Numbered from the stretch's first letter, positions 1 through 9,155 are shown. The stretch: 64,000 bases of DNA from Cytophagales bacterium (GCA_013298215.1 JAAFKE010000003.1:92936-156935), one strand, 5' to 3'. Notes: generated by a model not told the origin, from the letters alone. A program made the numbers and translations.

Positions 1-732
1 GCCACCAAGGGCCAGCCCAAGCCTCACCTCCGAACGCGCCGAAAAGCCCCCCAGTGCCGTATTGTTCCAATTAGAAAGACGGAAGTTGCCTATCCGGTCT
101 TGCACATACACGGGCGTGTGGTCGGTGTCTTGTTGGCAGCCTACGTTCATACTAAAATCAAAAAAACCGTGGTTGAACACCCGCCGCTGGATGCCGTAGG
201 TCAGCATGAGGCGTTGCTGAGGGGCCACGATGGTGCGGTCGCTTCTCTGGTAATCTACGGGGGCAAAGCGCGTAAGTTTGAACGAGAAATAATTTCCCGA
301 AAAGTTATTGGCACTTGTGCCCGCTGCTATTCGCTGGGCCATGTTGTAGTACCAGCGCGGTTCGATTTGGGCGTACCAAAACCCCCTAATTATTTGTTCA
401 GACTTGTGGTTGTAGCCCACCAAGCCATTCACCGAAAACGAGGGACTCAGTTTTGCCTCGACGCCCAGTTCTAAATTGTACTCAAAATCGCCAGACCTAG
501 AACGCCCCGAAGTCATGGCGGCATAGTTGGCTTTGAGCATCCATTTTGCCTCTTGGCGGGTCATAAATACGTAGTCGGCCGCCGACGACACAAACGCCTG
601 CTTTTGCAGCGCGCCGCTTTCTTGCGAATACTGGAACGAATCGGCTCCCGTGTTTTGCGCCAAGAGAGGCATACTACAAATAAGTTGAGCGGCCAAAAGC
701 ACGAGTGTTGGGAATACAAAAGGGGTTTTCAT
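1..732 (-). CDS. Outer-membrane-like secreted protein, C-terminus cut by window edge
   Basis: The reverse-strand reading frame opens with ATG at 730-732 and stays open to base 1, so 244 codons are seen and the C-terminus is missing. The first ~25 residues (MKTPFVFPTLVLLAAQL onward, ending near LLAQ) look like a signal peptide. The rest alternates polar and aromatic residues (for example QIEPRWYYNM and YFSFKLTRF), as expected for an outer-membrane beta-barrel, but no family is recognised. It is the last visible gene of the sigma factor / anti-sigma / DUF4097 run, with only a few bases to the upstream gene, so it is probably under the same control. The barrel call is inference. Confidence 0.6.
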   Translation of the reverse strand, partial: MKTPFVFPTLVLLAAQLICSMPLLAQNTGADSFQYSQESGALQKQAFVSSAADYVFMTRQEAKWMLKANYAAMTSGRSRSGDFEYNLELGVEAKLSPSFSVNGLVGYNHKSEQIIRGFWYAQIEPRWYYNMAQRIAAGTSANNFSGNYFSFKLTRFAPVDYQRSDRTIVAPQQRLMLTYGIQRRVFNHGFFDFSMNVGCQQDTDHTPVYVQDRIGNFRLSNWNNTALGGFSARSEVRLGLALGG

Positions 733-737
733 GGCTA

Positions 738-1493
738 TTATTGTGTTTTTGAAGTGAGTGCCGATACGTATTTTAAGGTTGTTTGGTTGATTTTAACGTC
801 CATTTTCACGAGCGTTTTGTCGGTCTCAATTTCAATGTTGCCGTACTCGGCTCGGATGCGGCATTGGCCCTTGATATTTTTAAGGTGGCAGTCGCTGCGG
901 TCGGTTGTCAGTGCCAGATCACCGTCCACGTTCTCGGCTCGGAGAGTGCCAAAGCGCGCGTCCACGGCTATTTTCCCAACCAAATTTTGCAGCACCACCG
1001 CGCAAAAATCGGCCTTCACGGTGGTTTCCTGGCTCAAACCATCGATGAGTACCTTGCCAAAATTATTCTGGATTGTCACCGCGCCACTCGCAGGAACCAC
1101 CAGCCGATACCTGGCTTTTAGGTTGGCCTGGGGTTTGGCCGCGCCTTTGGGCAGCAGCACGTAGTTGCGGGCATAAACGGTGTTGCCCGAGGCTTCAATG
1201 AGGTGCTTAAAATAATCTAAGTCGTTGGTCGCCACGGTGCGGTCGGGATGCTTGGCCACTAAATCTACCGTTATTTTTATCTCTGGCCTATCCCAAGTAC
1301 TCACTTCCACGTCGGCGCGTTCGGCACTGATGCTTATCCTTTTTATTTTGCCAAACACAAAAGTTTTTTCTACACTTTTGGTAACAACCTGCAAAGTTTG
1401 CGCCTGGCCGCTGGCGTGGCAAAACACGGCCAAAGCACACGCCAAGGCGGCCAGGCGTTTACAAGTTTCATGCGGTATTAGGGGTGTTTTCAT
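738..1493 (-). CDS. DUF4097-like secreted beta-helical protein
   Basis: 251 residues with an N-terminal signal peptide (hydrophobic ALACALAVFCHASGQAQ, residues ~16-32). The body has the repeated short strands typical of DUF4097/adhesin-like proteins: SISAERADVEVSTWDRPEI near residue 53, then NNFGKVLIDG, ARFGTLRAENVDGDL and AEYGNIEIET, each a 'G-x-hydrophobic' turn. The family is common beside ECF sigma factors and anti-sigma proteins in Bacteroidota and is thought to sit in the periplasm or outer membrane; its biochemical role is unknown. It lies 11 nt downstream of the anti-sigma-like gene on the same strand. Confidence 0.7.
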   Translation of the reverse strand: MKTPLIPHETCKRLAALACALAVFCHASGQAQTLQVVTKSVEKTFVFGKIKRISISAERADVEVSTWDRPEIKITVDLVAKHPDRTVATNDLDYFKHLIEASGNTVYARNYVLLPKGAAKPQANLKARYRLVVPASGAVTIQNNFGKVLIDGLSQETTVKADFCAVVLQNLVGKIAVDARFGTLRAENVDGDLALTTDRSDCHLKNIKGQCRIRAEYGNIEIETDKTLVKMDVKINQTTLKYVSALTSKTQ

Positions 1494-1504
1494 GGCTGTT
1501 GGTA

Positions 1505-2017
1505 TTAAATTTCTTCAAATATTTTTCTTAGTACATCGGTGCGGTCGCTGTCTATTTGCACAAATTGAGCCACCAAGTTAGGGTCAGGATTGTAGGTTTC
1601 GATGACCGTTTTTAACTCTTGGTGTGCGGCATTGAGCTGGTCTAATTGTTGCTTTAAGTTCTTGAACTCGGGTTTCTGACACACGTCAGCCCGCTTGATG
1701 CAGTAGGCTTCGATCTGCGCCGACTGGCTTTCAAGGCTCTGAGACGCATTGATTGTCAGTGGTTTAGTTAGTTTTTCTTCGGAATAGGTAATTTTTTCGG
1801 TGTTAGTTTGCTGCGTAGTCCACCAGCCAAAAACACCCACCACCAACACCACCAACGCCACCGAGGCCGCTGCCAGCCACCAAGCCCGTGGCTCAAACCG
1901 AACCGATTTGGTGCGGCGAAGCTCTGATTCAATTACCTCCCAACTCGACGCGGGCGGCGTGTACTGGGGCAAATTTTGGGCCCACTTGGGCTGTTTGTTT
2001 TCTGGGTTATCTTTCAT
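1505..2017 (-). CDS. Single-pass membrane protein, probable anti-sigma factor
   Basis: 170 residues: a cytoplasmic N-terminus of ~45 residues, one transmembrane helix (WWLAAASVALVVLVVGVFGW, about 46-66) and a polar, partly coiled-coil periplasmic tail (KNLKQQLDQLNAAHQELKTV). No zinc-binding anti-sigma HxxxCxxC motif is seen. Its start overlaps the end of the ECF sigma factor gene by 11 nt, the classic arrangement for translational coupling of a sigma factor to its inhibitor. The assignment rests on topology and position rather than a recognised domain. Confidence 0.6.
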   Translation of the reverse strand: MKDNPENKQPKWAQNLPQYTPPASSWEVIESELRRTKSVRFEPRAWWLAAASVALVVLVVGVFGWWTTQQTNTEKITYSEEKLTKPLTINASQSLESQSAQIEAYCIKRADVCQKPEFKNLKQQLDQLNAAHQELKTVIETYNPDPNLVAQFVQIDSDRTDVLRKIFEEI

Positions 2018-2531
2018 GGCTTTGGCCGATTGCGTATTTTAATTTTTTCTTGGCATAACTCAACTGCGACTTTGACGTTCCCTCCGAAACACCCAACATT
2101 TGCGCCACTTCGGCGTGGGCGTACCCCTCAATTTCGATCAAACAAAAAACCGTTCTTGCGCCCTCGGGCAGGGTCAGAATGTGCCGTTCGAGGGCCTCTG
2201 CGCCAATGCTTTCGCTCAACCAGTCCTCCACGCGCGCATCGGACGGGAGTTCGTCCATGAGCACCCAATTTTTGGGCTCTTTAAATTTTCTTTTGGCTTT
2301 TCGCACCAAAATGGCTTTGATCCAGGCCCCCAACGTGGCCTCCTGCCTAAACTGGCCAATTTTCTTAAAAACCTCCAGAAAGGTATCTTGCAATACATCG
2401 TTCGCGTCGTCAAAATCGCCAGTGAGTCGGTATGCCAGCGTGTACATGGCTGTTTTGTAGCGGTCGTACAAGACTCGCTGCGCAATGCCGTTGCCTGCTT
2501 CACAACCCGTTATTAATTCACTTTCTGACAT
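2007..2531 (-). CDS. ECF-type RNA polymerase sigma factor
   Basis: 174 residues. Sigma region 2 is visible at ~20-75 (YRLTGDFDDANDVLQDTFL, then WIKAILVRKAKRKF), which binds core polymerase and the -10 element. Sigma region 4 is at ~115-168 (LPEGARTVFCLIEIEGY, then AEVAQMLGVSEGTSKSQLSYAKKKL), the helix-turn-helix that reads the -35 element. Regions 1 and 3 are absent, as in ECF factors. It is the first gene of a reverse-strand operon with the anti-sigma-like, DUF4097-like and outer-membrane-like genes, and probably controls that operon in response to an envelope signal. Confidence 0.9.
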   Translation of the reverse strand: MSESELITGCEAGNGIAQRVLYDRYKTAMYTLAYRLTGDFDDANDVLQDTFLEVFKKIGQFRQEATLGAWIKAILVRKAKRKFKEPKNWVLMDELPSDARVEDWLSESIGAEALERHILTLPEGARTVFCLIEIEGYAHAEVAQMLGVSEGTSKSQLSYAKKKLKYAIGQSHER

Positions 2532-2612
2532 CCTTATCTGGTTCTCAAACGTAAGGTGTGCCTAAAATCAGTAAATGGTTGGAAAGCCATCAAATTTTTT
2601 TGGGGAGGAAAC

Positions 2613-2659
2613 AAAAAAAGTGCAGCCAGGGGTCGTTAAATCCTGACTGCACTTTTTTT
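2613..2659 (-). terminator. Rho-independent terminator after the sugar isomerase gene
   Basis: Perfect 13-bp inverted repeat (2613-2625 with 2647-2659) whose outer part is seven A facing seven T; an inner CAGG/CCTG pairing extends it past one mismatch. It lies just downstream of the reverse-strand gene ending at 2675. The T-run on both strands lets it work in either direction. Confidence 0.85.
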
Positions 2660-2674
2660 AAGCTGAAACTATTT

Positions 2675-3517
2675 TTACTTGATGCCGTTTTTTCTCAAAA
2701 AAGCAATGCTCATTGGTACCTGAGCCACCGACCGCGACGATTCATCCTCAATAATTACGTAGTCCACCCCCGTTTTGTGGGCGGCTTTCATCACTGCGGC
2801 CATGCCCACGTCGCCAGTACCGAGCACCACGTTGGTCTCCACGTCGGCATCGCCATTTTGGTTGCCAACGGTGCCTTTGGCCCGATCTTTGGCGTGTATG
2901 AGCGGAAAACGTCCAGCATATTTTTCTAAAATAGCCACGGGGTCTTGCCCTGGGTGGGTGATCCAGAAAGTATCCATCTCAAATTTCACGTAATCGGGAT
3001 TGGTATTTTTAAGCAGATAATCGAACAGCGTACCGTCTTCGTAGGGTCTGAACTCATAACCGTGCGGATGGTAAAAAAATTGCACCCCGTTTTCTTTCAG
3101 CAGTTTACCCACTTTGTTAAAAACGGTGACGGCTTTTTTCATGTCGTCAATCGTAAAATCGGTTCCGTTGTGGGGTATCCAAAAGCAGCCCGCGTACTTG
3201 ACGCCAAAGGTCTTGGCATCGGCCAACCCCTGAGCGGGATTTTGCTCCCAAACCTTGAAATCTACGCCCGTACCAATAGCCGTGAGGCCGTTTTGGGCGA
3301 GCATTTTCTGAAAATCGGATACCGACAGTCCATACGTGCCCGCCAGTTCGACGTACTTAAAACCCATTTGCTTCACTTTGGCCATCGTACCTGGCACATC
3401 TTTGGCAAATTCGTCCCGAAAACTATACAATTGAACTGCCATCTTGGGTTGCGCCAAACCAAACGTAGTCTGACATAGTAATAGGGCGACAAAAATGCGG
3501 CTGAGTGAGTTTTTCAT
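2675..3517 (-). CDS. Exported sugar phosphate isomerase/epimerase-like protein (xylose isomerase-like TIM barrel)
   Basis: 280 residues from the ATG at 3515-3517; a longer frame reaches 3541, but the inner ATG places a clean signal peptide (MKNSLSRIFVALLLCQTTF) at the N-terminus. TIM-barrel landmarks of the AP endonuclease 2 / xylose isomerase-like superfamily are visible: VQLYSFRDEF near the start, MGFKYVELAGTYG, GVQFFYHPHGYEF, VKFEMDTFWITHPGQDP and FPLIHAKDR, which carry the His/Glu/Asp metal ligands of the fold. Such exported members in Bacteroidota usually act on sugars or their derivatives; the substrate is unknown. It lies 45 nt behind ribD and ahead of a strong terminator. Confidence 0.85.
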   Translation of the reverse strand: MKNSLSRIFVALLLCQTTFGLAQPKMAVQLYSFRDEFAKDVPGTMAKVKQMGFKYVELAGTYGLSVSDFQKMLAQNGLTAIGTGVDFKVWEQNPAQGLADAKTFGVKYAGCFWIPHNGTDFTIDDMKKAVTVFNKVGKLLKENGVQFFYHPHGYEFRPYEDGTLFDYLLKNTNPDYVKFEMDTFWITHPGQDPVAILEKYAGRFPLIHAKDRAKGTVGNQNGDADVETNVVLGTGDVGMAAVMKAAHKTGVDYVIIEDESSRSVAQVPMSIAFLRKNGIK

Positions 3518-3562
3518 TGGAGTAGTTAGTAAGTGAAACATACTTACTAAAATGTTTTACAC

Positions 3563-4567
3563 CTAAAATCTACTGATTGTGCCACCAAGAATAGGAATAT
3601 AAGTTGTGAGGGTGTTGTTCAGAATGGACTGCTGGTCGGTTTGCTGCGCCCTAAAAACGGGTGCCGCCACCCCAACACCAATCGAAAAGGACGACTGTAC
3701 CCGCCTGATCTCGTTCCAAAGCCCCAAGTCAATAAATGCCTGCAACGTTTGTGCGCCTCCCTCTACCAACAAAGATTGAACGTTGCGGTCGCGCAGCTGG
3801 CGGAGCATATCCGAGCCAATTTGTTGGGTTACGACCAACGTTTCTTGCGTGCCATCAAAAAGATTTAGGCTGCTGGGCAAACGACCAAGGCGGTCGATCA
3901 CAACCCGAACGGGGTTGCGGCCCCGCCAATAACGCGCATCGAGGCGCGGATTGTCGTAAAGGGCAGTGTTGGTTCCCACGCAAATTGCGTCTTCTTCGGT
4001 GCGCCACCTGTGCAACAATGTTTGGGAAAGCGAGTTGCTGATTTTTAGTGGCTTACAGTCGTTTTTGGCTAAAAAACCGTCGGCAGTTTCAGCCCATTTT
4101 AAGACAATGTAAGGTCTGTTTTGTTCGATGTAGGTAAAAAAACGTCGGTTCAGATAACGACCTTGAGCGGATAGAACTCCCGTTTCTACCTCTATGCCCG
4201 CCTCCCGCATTTTTTGTAAACCCTTGCCCGCCACCAGTGGGTTAGGGTCTTCGTTACAAACCACCACCCGCCGCAGTTTGTGCCGCACCAGCAAGTCGGC
4301 GCAGGGCGGTGTTTTGCCAAAATGAGCGCACGGTTCGAGGGTTACGTAGAGGGTAGCTCGGCACAAAAGCGTTTGGTCGGCCACGCTGGCCAAGGCGTTT
4401 ACCTCGGCGTGCTGGCCGCCGTATTGTTGGTGCCAGCCCTCGCCAATAATTTGGTTTTGATGCACCACCACGCAGCCCACCATCGGGTTGGGGCTCACCG
4501 AGCCACACCCATTTTGAGCCAATTCGAGGGCGCGTTGCATAAAAATGGCATCGGTAGGCTGGGGCAT
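3563..4567 (-). CDS. ribD: Bifunctional riboflavin biosynthesis protein RibD
   Basis: 334 residues with both domains in order. The N-terminal deaminase (about 1-140) has the zinc-site signature HAE (His53, Glu55) and PCAHFGKTPPC (Cys80, Cys89). The C-terminal reductase (about 150-334) has DGFLAKNDCKPLKISN, EDAICVGTNTALYDNP and LLVEGGAQTLQAFID. It catalyses deamination and then side-chain reduction of the pyrimidine intermediate on the path to riboflavin. No other rib gene is adjacent. It follows the DUF4920 gene by 29 nt and precedes the isomerase gene by 45 nt on the same strand. Confidence 0.95.
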   Translation of the reverse strand: MPQPTDAIFMQRALELAQNGCGSVSPNPMVGCVVVHQNQIIGEGWHQQYGGQHAEVNALASVADQTLLCRATLYVTLEPCAHFGKTPPCADLLVRHKLRRVVVCNEDPNPLVAGKGLQKMREAGIEVETGVLSAQGRYLNRRFFTYIEQNRPYIVLKWAETADGFLAKNDCKPLKISNSLSQTLLHRWRTEEDAICVGTNTALYDNPRLDARYWRGRNPVRVVIDRLGRLPSSLNLFDGTQETLVVTQQIGSDMLRQLRDRNVQSLLVEGGAQTLQAFIDLGLWNEIRRVQSSFSIGVGVAAPVFRAQQTDQQSILNNTLTTYIPILGGTISRF

Positions 4568-4596
4568 CGAAACGGGAATAATACTATGCTGGTGGG

Positions 4597-5046
4597 TTAG
4601 TCTTTCACCACCACGCCGTCGGCCACGAAGGTAACTGCCTTCTCGGGGTCGGTTATTTTTTCGATCTCGGCCTTGCTTTTGCCCGCGTCTTCGGCGTAGT
4701 GGCGCAGCTCGGCCACGGGGGTGGTTTTCAGTTTTGCCGTGCCTTCAAAAACCACGGTTTTGCCCGCAATGTCTTTGGGAACAAAAAAGCCGTAGTCCTT
4801 AAACGTGACCCGCATGGAGGTGCCATCTTCCATTTTCACTTTCATCCAGCAGCCCTTCATTTGGCATACCGACTCGACCGTACCCGATACCTTGGCATCT
4901 ACGGTTTCTTTGCCGCTCATTTTTTGGGTCAGCTCGCTGGCCGAAATAGCCCCTTTGGCTTTTATTTTTTTACCAAAATGATTGTCGCCCGCTTGGGCGG
5001 TCATGGCCACGCAAAGTGCCAACGCAAATGTGATTATCGTTTTCAT
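4597..5046 (-). CDS. DUF4920 family secreted protein
   Basis: 149 residues with a signal peptide (MKTIITFALALCVAMTAQA). The conserved core SVCQMKGCWMKV (about 58-69), with its CxxxxC spacing, followed by FKDYGFFVPKDIAGKTVVFEG, matches the Bacteroidota family DUF4920, whose function is unknown; the cysteine pair suggests metal or redox chemistry in the periplasm. It lies 60 nt downstream of pyrG and 29 nt upstream of ribD on the same strand, so it may be co-transcribed with them. Confidence 0.85.
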   Translation of the reverse strand: MKTIITFALALCVAMTAQAGDNHFGKKIKAKGAISASELTQKMSGKETVDAKVSGTVESVCQMKGCWMKVKMEDGTSMRVTFKDYGFFVPKDIAGKTVVFEGTAKLKTTPVAELRHYAEDAGKSKAEIEKITDPEKAVTFVADGVVVKD

Positions 5047-5106
5047 CGTTTCTGTTGGTTGATATTGAAAAACAAATATGGCAAGTATTCTACTAAAAAA
5101 AAACTG

Positions 5107-6762
5107 CTACTCCTCAACCGCCGCGTGTTGCCGTTGGTCGGCGTAGGTCATGGCGGCCTTCACAAAATGCACAAAAAGCGGGTGCGGGTTTTCGGCGGTG
5201 CTTCTGAGTTCGGGATGAAACTGCACGCCCACAAAGTGTGGATGCGTGGGCAGTTCGATGATCTCGACCAGGTTGGTTTCGGGATTAATGCCCGATGCCA
5301 CCAAACCAGCCTGTTGAAGGGCTTCTAAATAGTTGTTGTTTAGTTCGTAGCGGTGACGGTGGCGTTCGCTAATGTTCATTTTTCCGTAAATTGCGTGGGC
5401 CAACGTACCTTTCTGTACTTTGCACGGGTACGCGCCCAGGCGCATGGTTCCCCCTTTTTTTGTTACCTTTTTTTGCTCCTCCATGATGTCTATCACGGGT
5501 TGCGGCGTTTGGGGGTTCATCTCAAAAGAGTGCGCCTCTGGCCAGTTGAGTACGTTGCGGGCGTATTCTATCACGGCCATTTGCATACCGAGGCAAATGC
5601 CCAAAAATGGGATTCCGTTTTCGCGCACGTAACGAACCGCTTCGATTTTGCCCTCAATACCTCGCTCGCCGAAACCTGGAGCTACCAAAACCGCATCTAA
5701 ATTTTTGAGTATTTCGGAAGCGTTTTCGACCGTTAGAGATTCCGAGTGAATCCATTCGATCCGTACTTTACACCGATTGACCGCCCCCGCGTGGATGAAC
5801 GACTCGGCAATGGACTTGTAGGCATCGTGGAGCTCGACGTACTTACCCACCAGCCCAATTGTGACGGTGTGGGCTGGGTTTTGTAGGCGGTGCACAAACT
5901 CCTCCCAGGCCGTCAGTTCGTAGTCGCGGTCGTTATAAATATCGAGCATATAAAGCGCGCGCTGGTCAAGTTTTTCGCGTTTCATCAGCAGCGGCACTTC
6001 GTAAATGCTGTTGGCATCCATGGCCTCAATCACCGAACTAACCTGTACATTGCAAAACAACGCTATTTTTTTGCGCAGTTCAATGGGCAATGGGTGCTCG
6101 GAGCGACAAACCAATATGTCTGGCTGAATGCCCGACTCTTGCAGCATTTTTACGGAGTGTTGGGTGGGCTTGGTTTTTAGCTCTCCCGCCGAATGGAGGT
6201 ACGGAATGAGCGTGAGGTGAATGACGAGGGTGTCGTTTTCGCCCTGCTCGAAACGAAATTGGCGCACGGCCTCCAAAAACGGCAGCGACTCAATGTCGCC
6301 CACGCAACCGCCAATTTCGGTAATTACGATGTCATACTCGCCCGTTTCGCCGAGCAGGCTTATGTTTCGCTTTATTTCGTCGGTAATGTGCGGCACAACC
6401 TGAACGGTTTTACCCAAAAAATCGCCCCGTCGTTCGGCCGAAATCACGTTGAAATAAATCCTGCCCGTGGTTATGTTGTTGGCCTGCGAGGTGCGCACGT
6501 TCAAAAAACGTTCGTAGTGGCCCAAGTCTAAATCGGTCTCCGCCCCGTCGTCGGTCACGTAACATTCTCCGTGCTCGTAGGGGTTCAACGTGCCTGGGTC
6601 GATATTTAAGTAGGGGTCAAATTTTTGGATCGTTACCGACAAGCCTCTGGATTGCAACAACTTAGCAAGCGACGATGCGATGATTCCTTTGCCGAGCGAC
6701 GACGTAACGCCCCCCGTGACAAATATATACTTTGCAGATTTTTTCCCGTTCTCAGCCGACAT
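5107..6762 (-). CDS. pyrG: CTP synthase
   Basis: 551 residues, normal length. The synthetase domain (1-~270) starts with KYIFVTGGVTSSLGKGI, the ATP-binding P-loop, and contains GTLNPYEHGECYVTDDG. The class I glutamine amidotransferase domain (about 300-535) carries the nucleophile in FLGICLGMQ (Cys near 390) and the catalytic HPE in VGVQFHPEL (near 519). It converts UTP to CTP using glutamine and ATP in the cytoplasm. A TAnnTTTG-type -7 element lies ~32 nt upstream. It appears to head the pyrG-DUF4920-ribD-isomerase run. Confidence 0.97.
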   Translation of the reverse strand: MSAENGKKSAKYIFVTGGVTSSLGKGIIASSLAKLLQSRGLSVTIQKFDPYLNIDPGTLNPYEHGECYVTDDGAETDLDLGHYERFLNVRTSQANNITTGRIYFNVISAERRGDFLGKTVQVVPHITDEIKRNISLLGETGEYDIVITEIGGCVGDIESLPFLEAVRQFRFEQGENDTLVIHLTLIPYLHSAGELKTKPTQHSVKMLQESGIQPDILVCRSEHPLPIELRKKIALFCNVQVSSVIEAMDANSIYEVPLLMKREKLDQRALYMLDIYNDRDYELTAWEEFVHRLQNPAHTVTIGLVGKYVELHDAYKSIAESFIHAGAVNRCKVRIEWIHSESLTVENASEILKNLDAVLVAPGFGERGIEGKIEAVRYVRENGIPFLGICLGMQMAVIEYARNVLNWPEAHSFEMNPQTPQPVIDIMEEQKKVTKKGGTMRLGAYPCKVQKGTLAHAIYGKMNISERHRHRYELNNNYLEALQQAGLVASGINPETNLVEIIELPTHPHFVGVQFHPELRSTAENPHPLFVHFVKAAMTYADQRQHAAVEE

Positions 6763-6793
6763 ACGCGTATTTTTTTTCTTTGATTACGGGACA

Positions 6794-6801
6794 CAAAGGT
6801 A
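6794..6801 (-). promoter_or_regulatory. Possible -7 element of pyrG
   Basis: On the reverse strand it reads TACCTTTG, a full match to the Bacteroidetes -7 motif TAnnTTTG, 32 nt before the pyrG ATG. The best -33 candidate (TTTG at 6826-6829) is 24 nt away instead of 19-20, so only the -7 half is well supported. Confidence 0.4.
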
Positions 6802-6842
6802 GGCCAAAACCGCTCGTTTGAGCCACAAAGCCGCAGATTTAT

Positions 6843-9155
6843 TTATCTGCGACGTTTGCCAGCGTTGGCGTTTTTGGGTCTGTTCGGCTTTTGGGGCACG
6901 CTACCTGAGCGGCTTCGCTCGCCTCTGCTGCCCCTACCCTTCCGCTCCAACTGCCCCCCAGCGAGCGACAAATCCATGCTTCGGCGGGCTACGTTGGTTT
7001 CTTTTACGCACACCTCAACGGCATCGCCGAAGGTAAATGTGCGGCGGCTTTGCTGGCCAACCAATTGTAGTCCTTCGCGGTTGTAGTCGTAGAAATCGTC
7101 TTTCAGATCGGCCACCCGCACCAGGCCCTCGCAGCCATTTTCGGTAATTTCAACAAAAAAGCCAAACTCGGTTACGCCAGTAATAATGCCCTCAAAAACA
7201 CGGTCAAGGGGCATTTTACTCATAAATTCGACCTGTTTGTATTTGATAGAAGCGCGTTCGGCATCGGTGGCCAACTTTTCGCGTTCCGACGAGTGCTTGG
7301 AGGCTTGCTCGTACCAGGCCACGTCGGCCGACTGGCCGCCGTCTATGTAATGTTGCAGCAGGCGGTGGGCCATCATGTCTGGATACCTCCTGATCGGCGA
7401 CGTGAAGTGCGAGTACCGCTTGAAAGCAAGCCCAAAATGCCCCAGGTCTTGCACGCTATACCGCGCCTTGGCCATTGTTCTAACGGCCAATTGTTGCAGT
7501 ACATTTTGCTCGGGTTGGCCCTCAAGTTTTGCCATGAGGCCGTTCAACGCGCTGGCCACCTGCGCCTCGCCGTCGATCTTGACGCGGTAGCCGAGGCGGC
7601 TGGCAAAGTCGGCAAATATTTTGAGTTTTTCTAAATTTGGGTGCTCGTGTACCCGGTACACCATCGTATTTTTTTCGTCCCCGCGCGATTTACTATACAC
7701 AAATTCGGCCACGCGTTTGTTGGCCAACAGCATAAATTCTTCGATCAGCTTGTGGGCATCTTTCCGCACTTTCGGCACCACGGCCAGCGGCGATCCATCG
7801 GCGGCGAGCTTAAACTTTACCTCTACGGTCTCGAAATTTATGGCTCCCTTGGCAAAACGCTCGTCGCGGAGTTGGTGCGCCAGCCCATTGAGTGTGTGCA
7901 GCGGCTGAACAAATTCTGATTCGGGTGCTTCGAGGGCGCTGCCCTGCAACTCCAAAACCTCCTGGGCTTCTTCGTAACTAAATCTTTTATCGGAATGAAT
8001 AATGGTGCGGCCAAACCATTCCTTGCTGATTCGGGCGTTGGGCGTGATCTCAAAAACCGCCGAAAACGTGAGTTTATCCTCGTTTGGTCGGAGCGAACAA
8101 AGTTGGTTGGAAAGCTTCTCGGGGAGCATCGGCACGGTTCTGTCTACGAGATAAACCGATGTGGCGCGTCGGTAAGCCTCCTCCTCGAGGAGCGTGCGGG
8201 GCTGCACGTAGTGGCTCACGTCGGCAATGTGTACGCCAACTTCGTAGTTGCCATTGTCTAATGTTTTAAACGAAATGGCATCGTCAAAATCTTTGGCATC
8301 GGCGGGGTCGATCGTCAGCGTGAGGGTATCTCTAAAATCGCGTCGTTTGGCAATTTCGGTTTCGGCGATTACCTCCGAAATAGCATCGGCTTCGGCCTGC
8401 ACCTCATCGGGAAAACGATTGGGAAGCCCAAATTCGGCCAAGATAGCGTGCATTTCGGCGTTGTTTTCGCCCGCCTTGCCCAGCACCTCCACCACCTCGC
8501 CTTCCATGCGTTTGGCGCGGCCTGGCCACTGCACCACTTTCACGATTACTTTATCTCCGCTTTTGGCGTGGTTAAACTTGCCTTCGGGCACAAAAATTTC
8601 TTCGTAAACCTTGCGGCTGTCGGGCGTAACGATGGCGTATTTTGGCCACATTTCTACCGTACCCACAAGCTCCGTTTTGCTCCGCGTTAGCACCTCCGCC
8701 ACGCGGCCTTCGAGGCGTTGCCCTCGGGCAAAGCCATCGCTAAACATCGCCACCCGCACTGTGTCGCCGTCTATGGCACCGTTCAAATCGCTGGTTTCTA
8801 TTTTGAGGTCTTTGTCGATACCTTCGGCCACGATGAAGGCAAATTTTTTGTTCACGTGGTCCACCCGCCCTATCACTTCGTTGGCGCTGGCCTCGAATTT
8901 GTACGTACCATCGGCGCGGAGCATTACTCGTTTTTCGGCTACCAAATCATTCAGTAGTTCTCCGAAAAGAATTTGGAGTTTGCGTTCGTCGGCATCGAAG
9001 TGCCGAAAAATTTCGGCGGCGGTGAAAGATTCGTGGTCGTTGATTTCAAAAAAAGCGGCCAGATCGGCCTTCAGTTCATCCAAAAAAGAGAGTGCTGTTT
9101 TTCTATTGGGCTGCCGCTGTTGGTTGGGCTTGCCAGTATTGTTGTTTTTTCGCAT
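6843..9155 (-). CDS. rnr: Ribonuclease R (3'-5' exoribonuclease, RNB family)
   Basis: 770 residues. Order: N-terminal helix-turn-helix-like segment (FFEINDHESFTAAEIFRHF), cold-shock OB folds, the RNB catalytic domain with DPADAKDFDDAI (Asp residues binding Mg2+, near 283-294), SHYVQP and FTSPIRRYPD, then an S1 domain (DRVFEGIITGVTEFGFFVEI) and a basic tail (KPNRPKNANAGKRRR). It degrades structured RNA processively and acts in RNA quality control. A weak hairpin overlaps its stop codon, but no T-run follows, so no terminator is called. Confidence 0.96.
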   Translation of the reverse strand: MRKNNNTGKPNQQRQPNRKTALSFLDELKADLAAFFEINDHESFTAAEIFRHFDADERKLQILFGELLNDLVAEKRVMLRADGTYKFEASANEVIGRVDHVNKKFAFIVAEGIDKDLKIETSDLNGAIDGDTVRVAMFSDGFARGQRLEGRVAEVLTRSKTELVGTVEMWPKYAIVTPDSRKVYEEIFVPEGKFNHAKSGDKVIVKVVQWPGRAKRMEGEVVEVLGKAGENNAEMHAILAEFGLPNRFPDEVQAEADAISEVIAETEIAKRRDFRDTLTLTIDPADAKDFDDAISFKTLDNGNYEVGVHIADVSHYVQPRTLLEEEAYRRATSVYLVDRTVPMLPEKLSNQLCSLRPNEDKLTFSAVFEITPNARISKEWFGRTIIHSDKRFSYEEAQEVLELQGSALEAPESEFVQPLHTLNGLAHQLRDERFAKGAINFETVEVKFKLAADGSPLAVVPKVRKDAHKLIEEFMLLANKRVAEFVYSKSRGDEKNTMVYRVHEHPNLEKLKIFADFASRLGYRVKIDGEAQVASALNGLMAKLEGQPEQNVLQQLAVRTMAKARYSVQDLGHFGLAFKRYSHFTSPIRRYPDMMAHRLLQHYIDGGQSADVAWYEQASKHSSEREKLATDAERASIKYKQVEFMSKMPLDRVFEGIITGVTEFGFFVEITENGCEGLVRVADLKDDFYDYNREGLQLVGQQSRRTFTFGDAVEVCVKETNVARRSMDLSLAGGQLERKGRGSRGERSRSGSVPQKPNRPKNANAGKRRR

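Noticed and set aside
553..1164. Forward open frame over the start of the left-edge outer-membrane-like gene and the DUF4097-like gene
   Set aside because: It overlaps two reverse-strand genes with signal peptides and has no family features.
6832..6851. Hairpin CGCAGAT / ATCTGCG at the rnr stop
   Set aside because: Seven-pair stem overlapping the stop codon with no following T-run; not enough for a terminator call.
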